Below, one piece after another: positions 42,748 to 51,401 of a DNA stretch of 61,330 nt. Each line of letters opens with the position of its first letter. The stretch's first letter is position 1. The notes under the pieces were generated by a model that was not told where the DNA came from, ran no database searches, and saw only the letters and a program-made list of their open reading frames with translations. Origin of the DNA: Shewanella surugensis (lineage in GTDB: Bacteria; Pseudomonadota; Gammaproteobacteria; Enterobacterales; Shewanellaceae); NCBI RefSeq assembly GCF_023284005.1, contig NZ_JAKIKS010000018.1, positions 1 through 61,330 on the forward strand. The letters run 5' to 3'. Position numbers and translations under genes: made by a program.

Positions 42748-44333
42748 TGAACAATCAACTTCTTGCACCCGATGGTGTTACGTCATTACGAGAAGAGGTT
42801 GCTCGTCAAAATATGGTGTTTCGCGGTGCTGGTGCAGGATTTGGTGGCCAGCTTATGGATTGGAACCCTCAACTTCAATCCGTTGATGCAGCATTACTAC
42901 CTGTTTTACCGCGAGCGCAGGCTAGAGCTGATGATGTTATTCGAAATAATGGGATTGCGGCTAATGCCATCCAATTGCATCAAGATCACATTATTGGTTC
43001 TGAATATCGATTAAGCTATAAACCTAATTGGCATTTGTTGGGCATAAAACCGGATAGTGGTTTTGTGCGTGATGTTGAAGCCGTTTTTCGAGATATAGCT
43101 GAAGATCCTAATTGCTATATTGATGCAGAGCGAAAGCGTACGTTTACGATGATGATGCGTGAATCAGTTGCTATGCATGCGTCTTCTGGTGATGTAATGG
43201 CAAAACCAGAAATGTTCAATGATGTGCACTCGCCATTTTCTACCTGCATTAGGTTGGTGTCGCCAAAGTGTGTAACTAATCCTAATCATAAAATGAGTAC
43301 CGAATATCTCAAAGGCGGGATTGAACTCAATCGACGTGGCCAAGAAATAGCGATTCATATTGAACAAGGGGGACACCAGTTCGGTGTTGGTCGTAAGTGG
43401 CGAAGAGTCAATAAGCGACTTGCTAATGGTCGTATTGGGTTTATTCATGTTTTTGAGCCGACAGAGGCAGGTCAAACTCGAGGTGTAAATAAGTTTTTGA
43501 GTAGTTTAGAGCAATTGAAAATGCTCGATACGTTACAAAACACCACGCTGCAACAAGCAATTGTTGCGGCTATGTATGCGGCGAGCATTGAATCAGAACT
43601 CGGCACCGAAGAAGCGATGGAGTTTTTAGCAGGTACCAGTCGAGGGGGAAGTAATATAGCACCTCTTGATAAAATGCTTGCAGGTTATGGTGATTATTAC
43701 GCTAAACCAGAGAATAATATCAAATTAGGCGGTGTCAAAGTACCTCATTTACTCCCTAATGATAAATTCAATATTAGAACACCTGGAAATATGGGTGCAG
43801 GATTTGCTGATTTAGAAAAATCTATCCTTCGTTATGTGGCAGCGGGTACAGGGTTAGATTACGCACAGTTATCAAAAAATTACAGCCAGATGAGTTATTC
43901 AACTATTCGAGCCTCAATGAATGATTCTCACCGGTATTTTATGGGTGGCCGTAAGATAATTGCTAATCCATTTGCCAATCAAATATTTGAGCTTTTATTT
44001 GAAGAAATGTTGATCCGGAAGTACGTCACCTTACCCAAAGGGGCGCGTTATAGTTTTCAGCAGCGCCGCCACGCGTGGACTCGCTGTGATTGGATTGGTT
44101 CTGGGCGCATGGCCATCGATGGACTTAAAGAAGTCAAAGAAGCGGTCCTCTTGATTGAATCAGGCTTATCAACGTATGAAGAAGAAGCGGCAAAATTAGG
44201 TAAAGATTATCAAGAACTTTTTGCTCAGCAAGTTAGGGAGGTTGATGAGCGTAAAAAGAGCGGTCTTCCTCCGCCCAGTTATATGAAAACGGAGCAATTC
44301 TCTCCGGCTGAACAAGGACAAACTGATGGCTAG
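42747..44333 (+). CDS. Portal protein, lambda gpB family
   Basis: 528 aa. DWNPQLQSVDAALLPVL and ADDVIRNNGIAANAIQLHQDHIIGSEYRLSYKP are characteristic of lambda-type portals (PF05136). A later YAQLSKNYSQMSYSTIRAS is the clip/stem region. Twelve copies form the DNA gate. Overlaps the S49 gene by 8 bp. Confidence 0.92.
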   Translation: MNNQLLAPDGVTSLREEVARQNMVFRGAGAGFGGQLMDWNPQLQSVDAALLPVLPRAQARADDVIRNNGIAANAIQLHQDHIIGSEYRLSYKPNWHLLGIKPDSGFVRDVEAVFRDIAEDPNCYIDAERKRTFTMMMRESVAMHASSGDVMAKPEMFNDVHSPFSTCIRLVSPKCVTNPNHKMSTEYLKGGIELNRRGQEIAIHIEQGGHQFGVGRKWRRVNKRLANGRIGFIHVFEPTEAGQTRGVNKFLSSLEQLKMLDTLQNTTLQQAIVAAMYAASIESELGTEEAMEFLAGTSRGGSNIAPLDKMLAGYGDYYAKPENNIKLGGVKVPHLLPNDKFNIRTPGNMGAGFADLEKSILRYVAAGTGLDYAQLSKNYSQMSYSTIRASMNDSHRYFMGGRKIIANPFANQIFELLFEEMLIRKYVTLPKGARYSFQQRRHAWTRCDWIGSGRMAIDGLKEVKEAVLLIESGLSTYEEEAAKLGKDYQELFAQQVREVDERKKSGLPPPSYMKTEQFSPAEQGQTDG

Positions 44334-45667
44334 AAATTTAGCCCACATTGCAAATGTGGCATTTAATCGACCTATTGCACTCGAACCCGGCTATGCCCGG
44401 GTTTTTTATTCTGTGTTGGCGAGTGAGATTGGCATTGGCCGATTAATTGATGGGATGACGGGGGAAGTTTTAGATTCACAAGGAATGATCCAGCTTGCAG
44501 ATTCATATTCGTATGAGGATCAGGTAACAATAGATGATAATCGCGACCGATATTATAAATCTGTTGGTGGAATAGCGATTATTCCGGTCGATGGGACGCT
44601 AGTTCATAAATTCGGTTACCTTCAGCCTCGTAGCGGTATGACAGGTTATGACGGTTTAATTTCAAGAATACAGTTTGCTATAAAAGACCCCTCAATTAAA
44701 GGTATTCTCGTTGATTTTGATACGCCTGGAGGGCAAGTTTCCGGCTGTTTTGATGCGATGGATATGATAGCGAGGTTGAGAAGTGAAAAACCTATTTGGT
44801 CATTAGGCTGCGATATGCATTGCAGCGCAGGTCAAGCGCTTTCCTCAGCGTGTTCTCGTCGTTTAATTACTCAAACGGGGGGTTGCAGGTTCGGTTGGTG
44901 TGATGATGATGCATACCAATATGGAAGCATTATTAGAAGGTCAGGGAGTTGAAATAACATTGATTTATGAAGGTGAACATAAAGTTGATGGCAACCCATA
45001 TCAAAAATTACCTAATGATGTCAAAAAACAATTTCAGCTTGATTTGAAAAATACTCGTCAGATGTTCGCTCAAAAAGTAGCAGACAACATCGGAATGACG
45101 GTGGGTGATGTTTTAGATACGGAAGCCGCTACATATACAGGCCAAGAAGTTGTTGATATTGGTTTTGCTGATGAATTGGTGAATAGCAGTGATGCCGTGG
45201 AATTAATGATTGAGCATGTTAATGCTCAGGAGAAAACAATTGTCAATATGGGAGCCAATATGACAACGGAGAAAAGTAAAGGAAAGGTAGCAGCTGTTAC
45301 TGTAAAAGAAGATGCAGAAGCAAACGATGAACAATTGGATGCAACTGCCATTGCGAGCGCGGAGCGTGGCCGTGTATTGGGCATTATGGGGTGTGATGAA
45401 GCCAAAGGCCGTGAAGCCATGGCAAATCAATTAGCGAGCATGCCTACCATGAATATTGATGATGCTAAAAAATTATTGGCATCAACACCTCAAGTCAAGA
45501 ATGAAGATGCTGGCGAAAGTGATAACGCTGCGAAAGAGGCGTTAGCTGCGCTTCAAGCTGGGCATGGTCAATCACTAGAGCAAAATGGTGGCAGTGATGC
45601 AACTGACGATGACAAACAAGTTGGTTTGTTACTTGCGGCTATGGGTAAAAAAAGGAACGATGGATAA
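44326..45667 (+). pseudogene. S49-family prohead protease (gpC-like), frameshifted
   Basis: Frame 1 (44326-44952) encodes the N-terminal domain and active site (IIPVDGTLVHK, DFDTPGGQVSG, CDMHCSAGQALSSA). After a run of six G (44877-44882) it becomes nonsense. The second frame resumes with VGVMMMHTNMEALLEGQG and continues to 45667 with IYEGEHKVDGNPY. With five G the text reads TGVAGSVGVMMM, the family consensus. Either a true inactivating insertion or a sequencing error in a homopolymer. Its loss would block prohead maturation. Confidence 0.85.
45260..45667 (+). CDS. Nested capsid scaffold (Nu3-like)
   Basis: In-frame internal ATG at 45260 has an SD GGGAG five bases upstream. The resulting ~135 aa are acidic and helical (DAEANDEQLDATAIASAERG), like Nu3, which is made from an internal start within the lambda C gene. 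It would be produced even though the protease frame is broken. Confidence 0.65.
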   Translation: MTTEKSKGKVAAVTVKEDAEANDEQLDATAIASAERGRVLGIMGCDEAKGREAMANQLASMPTMNIDDAKKLLASTPQVKNEDAGESDNAAKEALAALQAGHGQSLEQNGGSDATDDDKQVGLLLAAMGKKRNDG

Positions 45668-46002
45668 TGATGGAAAAACAAACCTATACACCTGATGATT
45701 ATGTGATCAAAAAAGGTGATTTTACACGCCGTTATATTAAAGCGGGTGAGTCGTTTCCTGCTCGAACGCCATTAATGCCGGATGAGACCGATAAAACCCT
45801 GTTAGTGAAATGGGATGGTAGCGTAGGCACTGCAGTATCGTTGAGTGTGTGTTTAGCTGATAGTCCAGCGGGTAATGAATTGAAAGCGGTAATTGTCTCG
45901 GGAAAGTATCGGATCAGCGAAATTAACTGGCCTGATAACCTAACTGATATGGAAAAACGAGCGGCGTTTCAAGGCACCGCCATTAGTGTAGACGACGAGT
46001 GA
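45667..46002 (+). CDS. Head decoration protein, lambda gpD family
   Basis: 111 aa. Overlaps the scaffold stop by one base. KKGDFTRRYIKAGESFPARTPL and RISEINWPDNLTDMEKRAAFQGTAI match phage head-decoration (HDPD) proteins that cement the expanded shell. Followed immediately by a terminator whose loop contains its stop. Confidence 0.85.
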   Translation: MMEKQTYTPDDYVIKKGDFTRRYIKAGESFPARTPLMPDETDKTLLVKWDGSVGTAVSLSVCLADSPAGNELKAVIVSGKYRISEINWPDNLTDMEKRAAFQGTAISVDDE

Positions 46003-46018
46003 TTTCGTCGTTTTTTTT
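45992..46018 (+). terminator. Intrinsic terminator after decoration gene
   Basis: ACGACGA / TCGTCGT with eight T. The decoration stop codon lies in the loop. Confidence 0.88.
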
Positions 46019-46039
46019 GTTCTTTAAATAGAGATTACT

Positions 46040-47077
46040 ATGGCTGACATGTTTACACCTAGAGCATTATTGCTTGCAATTCACGAATCCGGGATCCGTA
46101 AAGATAATTTTTTCTTACGGATGTTTTTTCATGAAACATACACATTTACGACTAAAAAAGTTGATTTAGACAATATTCCTAATAAACCTAAAATCGCGCC
46201 ATTTTGTGCGCCGTATATTGGTGGGATTGTCGATAAAAATCAGGGGTACAGCACAACATCATTTGAACCTGCCTATGTAAAATCAAAACATGCTGTTAGT
46301 GCTGAAAACACAGTAAAACGTTTAGCAGGAGAGGGGCTTGGTGGTACAAAATCTGCGGGTGAGCGTTTAAATGCCATTGTAATGCAGAATATTGCCAGTG
46401 AAGAAGAAGCTATTGCGATGCGTGAGGAGTGGATGGCGGCGCAAATGGTCCTAAATGGTGAATATATGGTCGACGGGCCAAATATTGAAACCCCCTATCA
46501 GATAAGCGCAGGCCGTCGGGTTGAAAATAATATTGTATTAATTGGTGATGAGCGTTGGTCTCAATTAGATTTTGATACTCATGATGTGATATCAGATATT
46601 GAAGAGTATGCAGCGTTGTCAGATAGTGAAACAAATATCATGGTGTTGGATCCTAAAGCATGGAGCTTTCTACGTAAATTTAAAAAATTCAGGGATGCAT
46701 TGGAAACTCGTCGTGGCTCAAGTTCTGAAATTGAAACAACCCTGAAAGATCTAGGTAAGGCAGTGAGCTATAAAGGTCATTTGGGTGATGTAAATATCTG
46801 GGTAGTAAATGAAGAGTACACCGATAGAGACGGTAGCACTAAAAAACAAATGCCCGATAATACAATGATCTTAGGCCACACGTCGGCGCGTGGTTTGCGA
46901 TTGTACGGTGCAATTCAAGATTTAGATGCTGTAGAGCAAGGTTTAAATGAAGCGGAACGTTATGCAAAAGACTGGAAAGAAGGAAGCGATCCTGCTGTTC
47001 GTTATACAAAAATTGAATCTGCTCCCGCGCCCTATTTAGCCGATGCAAATTCATTCGTTGTTCTTAAAGTTAATTAA
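46040..47077 (+). CDS. Major capsid protein, lambda gpE family
   Basis: 345 aa, close to lambda E (341). MFTPRALLLAIHES, then FTTKKVDLDNIPNKPKIAPFC and RGLRLYGAIQDLDAVEQ. The HK97-fold shell protein. Flanked by terminators on both sides. A separate promoter is not evident, so read-through via the Q-like protein is inferred. Confidence 0.92.
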   Translation: MADMFTPRALLLAIHESGIRKDNFFLRMFFHETYTFTTKKVDLDNIPNKPKIAPFCAPYIGGIVDKNQGYSTTSFEPAYVKSKHAVSAENTVKRLAGEGLGGTKSAGERLNAIVMQNIASEEEAIAMREEWMAAQMVLNGEYMVDGPNIETPYQISAGRRVENNIVLIGDERWSQLDFDTHDVISDIEEYAALSDSETNIMVLDPKAWSFLRKFKKFRDALETRRGSSSEIETTLKDLGKAVSYKGHLGDVNIWVVNEEYTDRDGSTKKQMPDNTMILGHTSARGLRLYGAIQDLDAVEQGLNEAERYAKDWKEGSDPAVRYTKIESAPAPYLADANSFVVLKVN

Positions 47078-47099
47078 TTTCGTGATATTCAGTTATTAC

Positions 47100-47124
47100 A
47101 AAGGAGGCTTTTGCCTCCTTTTTT
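47100..47124 (+). terminator. Intrinsic terminator after capsid gene
   Basis: AAGGAGGC-TTTT-GCCTCCTT with trailing T's. Perfect 8-bp stem. Confidence 0.92.
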
Positions 47125-47137
47125 ATGGGAAATTGTA

Positions 47138-47551
47138 ATGAATAAATCAAAAACACGTTGTCATGAACAAATTGACATGTTGTGTAAAGAGCTGGGAATT
47201 TCAGAACCTCAATATCAAGCGAATACAAGCATTAAAGAACTGGAATCGATTATTGACAAATTAGAAGAACAGTTACCAGATGAAGGCGCTAATTCTGATC
47301 TAGATGTTGAATTACCCATTCAGCAATCAAGTGATGATGAACATAAGCAAGCACCAACTTCTAAGCCATCGTCTGAAATGAGTGCTGAATCTGATATTGA
47401 TCGTCAATCTATTCAGGTTAGAGCCCTAAAAACATTCCGATGCCGTGTTGATAATGAACGAGTTGATGTGCTTAAAAGTAAACTTAAAACGTTACCTCAA
47501 ACCGTTGCTAACGACGCTATTCGTGCCGGTGTAGCTGTCAAAGTGCCGTAG
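47138..47551 (+). CDS. Small head protein after capsid gene (FI-like position)
   Basis: 137 aa from ATG 47138. Acidic, with a coiled-coil N-terminus (TSIKELESIIDKLEEQLPD) and a Ser/Asp-rich linker. Occupies the place of lambda FI (packaging assistant), but sequence similarity is not evident. The C-terminal RALKTFRCRVDNERVDVLKS may be a separate small domain. Confidence 0.55.
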   Translation: MNKSKTRCHEQIDMLCKELGISEPQYQANTSIKELESIIDKLEEQLPDEGANSDLDVELPIQQSSDDEHKQAPTSKPSSEMSAESDIDRQSIQVRALKTFRCRVDNERVDVLKSKLKTLPQTVANDAIRAGVAVKVP

Positions 47552-47559
47552 GTGCAATT

Positions 47560-47931
47560 ATGTTATTAGATTCTATTTTCTCTGATACAACAGCGTTGGC
47601 TGATGATGCCGTTATTGATGCATTTTCAAATGTGAACGTGTTGGTTGATGGCCATGATCCTGTTCGGGGTATTTTTAAATCATCCTCAGCTATTTCAGAT
47701 TTACCTGGTGGTGGCCAAGTTGATAATTTTGATGCGACATTGAAAATAAAACTAGTTGATGCTGCGCACATTAAAAGAAGAACAGCATTAGAAATGCATT
47801 TTGATGATGGTTCATTTATGCGTTATCTCGTGATTAATCCCGAGAAGAAGCGAGAACGTTGGATTTTAGCGACATTAAGCGCGGCAGAGGGTGAAAATAA
47901 TGGAACACCAGCAAACCTTATTCCCGCTTGA
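47560..47931 (+). CDS. Head-tail attachment protein (FII-like)
   Basis: 123 aa. VNVLVDGHDPVRGIFKSSSAISDLPGGGQVDNFDATLKIK is the small beta-barrel head-tail adaptor pattern of lambda FII/phage-attachment proteins. Followed, with a 32-bp overlap, by a Z-like gene. Confidence 0.65.
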   Translation: MLLDSIFSDTTALADDAVIDAFSNVNVLVDGHDPVRGIFKSSSAISDLPGGGQVDNFDATLKIKLVDAAHIKRRTALEMHFDDGSFMRYLVINPEKKRERWILATLSAAEGENNGTPANLIPA

Positions 47932-48472
47932 TTTTGATGAATTTGAGGCTGCAAGGCTTGAATTTGGCGCAACTGAAAAACAGATGAGAATTGCTTATGA
48001 CAGGGCATTATCACGTACATTAGTGACGGTGAGAAAGTTAAGTCGTCAATTTTTATGTGATGAACTCCAAGCTAGGAGGATTAAAGACGTTCAGCGACGA
48101 ATGAAGGTGTTTAAATTAAAAAAAGCAGGGAAAAAAACATTTAATGAATTAAAACTTTGGTTTGGTTTGAATGACATGTCAGTAGGGGCATTGAAAGGAC
48201 GGAAAACGCAACATTCAGACGGTGCGGCTTTTTCATCATCAAGTAGATCCATTGGCAGTAAAAAATACAAAGGAGGTTTTGTCACTAATCGTTATGGGAA
48301 TAGGTCTATTTTTATTCGAAAAGACGATGGTCGATTTCCTATTTTAGATCAAAAAATTACATTAAGTGAGGATCTTGAATTTAAAATTGAAGATCAAATC
48401 TTTGCCGAAATTCCTGATATTTTTTTTAAATATTATTTTGCAGATTTAAAATACAGAGTAACAAAAAAATGA
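47900..48472 (+). CDS. Minor tail / head-completion protein Z-like
   Basis: 190 aa from ATG 47900. FEAARLEFGATEKQMRIAYDRALSRTLVTVRKLS is the opening of lambda Z-type proteins, which join heads and tails. Basic throughout. Overlaps the next gene's start by 4 bp. Confidence 0.65.
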   Translation: MEHQQTLFPLDFDEFEAARLEFGATEKQMRIAYDRALSRTLVTVRKLSRQFLCDELQARRIKDVQRRMKVFKLKKAGKKTFNELKLWFGLNDMSVGALKGRKTQHSDGAAFSSSSRSIGSKKYKGGFVTNRYGNRSIFIRKDDGRFPILDQKITLSEDLEFKIEDQIFAEIPDIFFKYYFADLKYRVTKK

Positions 48473-48999
48473 GTAATGGTATTCATTTAACGGCCTATCA
48501 TGATGCAATCAAATCATGGTTAACAGCTGAGCTAGATTGGCTGCAGCTTGTCGATGTTTATCCTGAAACAGCCACAAAACTAAAAACGCCTTGCGCTTTC
48601 TTTAGTGTGTTGAATTTTGAACGCGCAGATGATCAGTGCATGAATGGTCAATTAACCGTAACGCTTAACTGTGAGATTTTGGCAGTGTTGGGTATGGTTG
48701 ATGAGCAATATCAGTTATTAGTGCGCCGAACAGCTATGGCCATTGCATTAAAAGTGGAAAATTCGCGATTTGGTTTACCGATTGAACCGGCTGTTTTCAT
48801 TAGTGCTGAGCCAGATGAGTTTAGTCCAGAATTAAATGATTATGCTGTGTGGTCCATTCGGTTTAATCAGGATATTGATGTCGGCGATGATATGTTCGAC
48901 GTGCAGAATTTGCTTCCTCACACACTCAATGTGGGTATAACACCTGAAGTTGGGGCTGATCATGTTGATGATTATCGCCAGGTGATCCCCGATGAGTGA
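48469..48999 (+). CDS. Tail terminator/completion protein
   Basis: 176 aa. Start overlaps the Z-like stop. VDVYPETATKLKTPCAFFSVLNFERADDQ and LTVTLNCEILAVLG fit a tail-completion (gpU/R-like) fold. It stands between head-tail adaptors and baseplate genes, where the head module joins the P2-type tail. Confidence 0.6.
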   Translation: MSNGIHLTAYHDAIKSWLTAELDWLQLVDVYPETATKLKTPCAFFSVLNFERADDQCMNGQLTVTLNCEILAVLGMVDEQYQLLVRRTAMAIALKVENSRFGLPIEPAVFISAEPDEFSPELNDYAVWSIRFNQDIDVGDDMFDVQNLLPHTLNVGITPEVGADHVDDYRQVIPDE

Positions 49000-49588
49000 T
49001 TTACATTATATTGTGCGTGAACTGCAGCGCCGCGTTGCCAACATGGTTCGTCGTGGTCGTGTGCATAGTGTTGATTTTGGGCAAATGCCTCCTCGGGTTA
49101 GAGTTGAGTATGCGCCAAATGCTGTGACCGCATGGCTTCCTTGGATTTCGGGCAGGGCATCAACATATAAACAAGATTGGGAACCGTTAGTCATTGGTGA
49201 AGCTGTTTTGATTCTTTCTGAATCGGGAGATTTAGCCGCAGGTGTCGTCATCCCCTCTATTGCTGACAGCATTACAATTGTTCCTAGTACGTCTGAATTT
49301 GAGCATGTGAGTCAGTACCAGGATGGTACCAAACTTGTTTATAACCGTGATAGCCATAAATTAACAATAACTATCGGTAGTGAAGGAACCACAGAGCTCA
49401 ATTGTAAGACATTTTTTATTAATGCAGATATTGAGCAAAACGGTAAATTACATTCGACAGGTGATATTCAATCAGATGCTAATGTGTCAGATAGCACTCG
49501 TTCTATGGCAGATGATAGAGGTATCTATAATTCTCATAAACATGCCCACGGCTCACCAAATACATCAACTCCTGACAAATCTCAATAA
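48992..49588 (+). CDS. Baseplate spike protein gpV
   Basis: 198 aa. N-terminal OB-like part with GRVHSVDFGQMPPRVRVEYA and WLPWISGRA, then beta-strand repeats (KLTITIGSEGTTELNCKTFF). The C-terminus HKHAHGSP supplies a His-x-His set for the iron at the spike tip, as in P2 V. The membrane-piercing needle. Confidence 0.88.
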   Translation: MSDLHYIVRELQRRVANMVRRGRVHSVDFGQMPPRVRVEYAPNAVTAWLPWISGRASTYKQDWEPLVIGEAVLILSESGDLAAGVVIPSIADSITIVPSTSEFEHVSQYQDGTKLVYNRDSHKLTITIGSEGTTELNCKTFFINADIEQNGKLHSTGDIQSDANVSDSTRSMADDRGIYNSHKHAHGSPNTSTPDKSQ

Positions 49589-49608
49589 AACTAATTCTAG
49601 GAACGATT

Positions 49609-49947
49609 ATGCGTGGGATGGATGCCGTAACAGGTCGATCTATTAGTGGCATAGAACATCTTAAACAATCAGTACGTGACATCCTGACTACCCCTATTGG
49701 TTCGCGTGTTATGCGTAGAGATTATGGGAGTCGATTGTTTTTGTGCATAGATAGGCCTCTTAATGATGACACTATTGCCGATATTGTCAGTTTCATCGCA
49801 GAAGCATTGAAAAAATGGGAACCGAGAATCAATGTGACTAGAGTGGTTATTAATAACATGGGCCCAGGGTTTATTAATCTAAATATTGAAGGCGTATACA
49901 GGCCCAATGGACAAAAAATCACGTTAGATGGAATTGAGGTGAGTTAA
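49609..49947 (+). CDS. Baseplate wedge gpW (gp25-like)
   Basis: 112 aa. LKQSVRDILTTPIGSRVMRRDYGSRLF is the gp25-like lysozyme-fold signature of contractile baseplates. It nucleates sheath assembly. Its stop overlaps the J start by one base. Confidence 0.9.
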   Translation: MRGMDAVTGRSISGIEHLKQSVRDILTTPIGSRVMRRDYGSRLFLCIDRPLNDDTIADIVSFIAEALKKWEPRINVTRVVINNMGPGFINLNIEGVYRPNGQKITLDGIEVS

Positions 49948-50843
49948 TGACAGCGTTTAATGTTGACATGAGTAAGCTGCCGAAGCCAGCAGTAATAGAA
50001 GAAATTGATTATGAAGTGATTTTGCAGGAATGGATTGAGCGTTATCAAATGTTAAACCCAGATTATATAGCATTAACTGAATCTGATCCCGCGTATAAAT
50101 TAATAGAAACCGCCGCTTATCGAGAGGTGCTGTTTCGTCAGCGAGTTAATGATGCGACTTATGCCACCATGCTAGCGTACTCGAATGATGAGGATTTAGA
50201 GAATTTAGGATTCAGTGAGGATGTAGATAGATTAGTTATTGACGAAGGTGACTTGAATGCTATCCCGCCGCGTGAACCGGTCATGGAATCAAATGATGCA
50301 TATCGTTATCGCATTCGATTATCCAAACGAGCTAAAAATACAGCGGGAAGCGGTGATGATTATGAATTTTTTGCGTTATCAGCCGATGGCCGTGTAAAAA
50401 GTGTTTCGCCGTTTTCACCTGCTAATACATTAATTGTTTATGTTTCCGTTTTATCACACGATGGTGACGGTACTGCCAGTGATGAATTATTAGCAATCGT
50501 TGAAGATAATTTATCCGAAAAAGTAACACGCCCTTTGAGCGACAAGGTTATTGTACAAAGCGCGATTATTAATGAATTTCAGGTCGACGCGGAGCTGGAG
50601 TTGTTCCCAGGACCAGACCAAAACACAGTCATTATCGCCGCTAAAACTCAGCTTGAAACTTGGTTAGCTAAATCGCATCAACAAGGGTTTGATGTGACCT
50701 TAGATGGTTTTTATGCCGCGTTACGTGTTGAGGGGGTTTATAAAGTGCATTTGAACTCGCCTGATAGCGACATTATTAACGATGAAATGAGCGCGGCTTA
50801 TGCATCAAGCATCAATATTACTATAAGAAAGGTGACGCAATGA
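49947..50843 (+). CDS. Baseplate assembly protein J
   Basis: 298 aa. LTESDPAYKLIETAAYREVLFRQRVNDAT and EDLENLGFSEDVDRLV match P2 J (PF04865). Wedge component linking W and I. Overlaps I by 4 bp. Confidence 0.9.
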   Translation: MTAFNVDMSKLPKPAVIEEIDYEVILQEWIERYQMLNPDYIALTESDPAYKLIETAAYREVLFRQRVNDATYATMLAYSNDEDLENLGFSEDVDRLVIDEGDLNAIPPREPVMESNDAYRYRIRLSKRAKNTAGSGDDYEFFALSADGRVKSVSPFSPANTLIVYVSVLSHDGDGTASDELLAIVEDNLSEKVTRPLSDKVIVQSAIINEFQVDAELELFPGPDQNTVIIAAKTQLETWLAKSHQQGFDVTLDGFYAALRVEGVYKVHLNSPDSDIINDEMSAAYASSINITIRKVTQ

Positions 50844-51373
50844 CTAATAGTCTGTTGCCGTCGAACGCGAGTCAATTAGAGCGAGATGTAGAGGCGGTGA
50901 TTTCACCGCCTCTTTCTTTTCCTACGCGACATATTCGCAGCTCTCGTGATTGTGCTGAGCATTTATTACCTTATTTAGCTTGGGAATCTGCAGTTGATGA
51001 TTGGGACTCGAATTGGTCTGTTGAGCGTAAAAGAAAGGTGATCCAGGACAGTAGCTATATTCATAAAAAACGCGGTACCAAATCGGCAATTGAACGGGTA
51101 GCTAGTGCGATAAACGGTCAGGTGAAAGTGATCGAGTGGTTTGAGGATGAAGAGAGGCTGGCGCCAGGTCATTTTGAGGTGAGCTATTTATCAACGGTTG
51201 AGCCGATTGATATTAGTGAATTAGTCAAACTCGTACCCGCATTCAATGCAGCAAAAAATTTGCGCAGCACGTTAGACAATATTGTAGTGACTAGTCAGGT
51301 TAAAAACCTCAGTAAATATATTTGTTTTAGCCGGCAACGAATTGATATTAAATTGGGTCCATGGGGAGCTTAA
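50840..51373 (+). CDS. Tail protein I
   Basis: 177 aa. CAEHLLPYLAWESAVDDWDSNWSVERKRKVI and HKKRGTKSAIERVASAI are the P2 I family (PF09684) signature. Bridges baseplate to fibre. The stop lies within the following terminator stem. Confidence 0.92.
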   Translation: MTNSLLPSNASQLERDVEAVISPPLSFPTRHIRSSRDCAEHLLPYLAWESAVDDWDSNWSVERKRKVIQDSSYIHKKRGTKSAIERVASAINGQVKVIEWFEDEERLAPGHFEVSYLSTVEPIDISELVKLVPAFNAAKNLRSTLDNIVVTSQVKNLSKYICFSRQRIDIKLGPWGA

Positions 51374-51387
51374 TAGCTCCCCTTTTT
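51363..51387 (+). terminator. Intrinsic terminator after gene I
   Basis: GGGGAGCT-TAAT-AGCTCCCC with five T. Overlaps the gene I stop. Confidence 0.92.
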
Positions 51388-51401
51388 ATTTTGGGTAAAT
51401 T

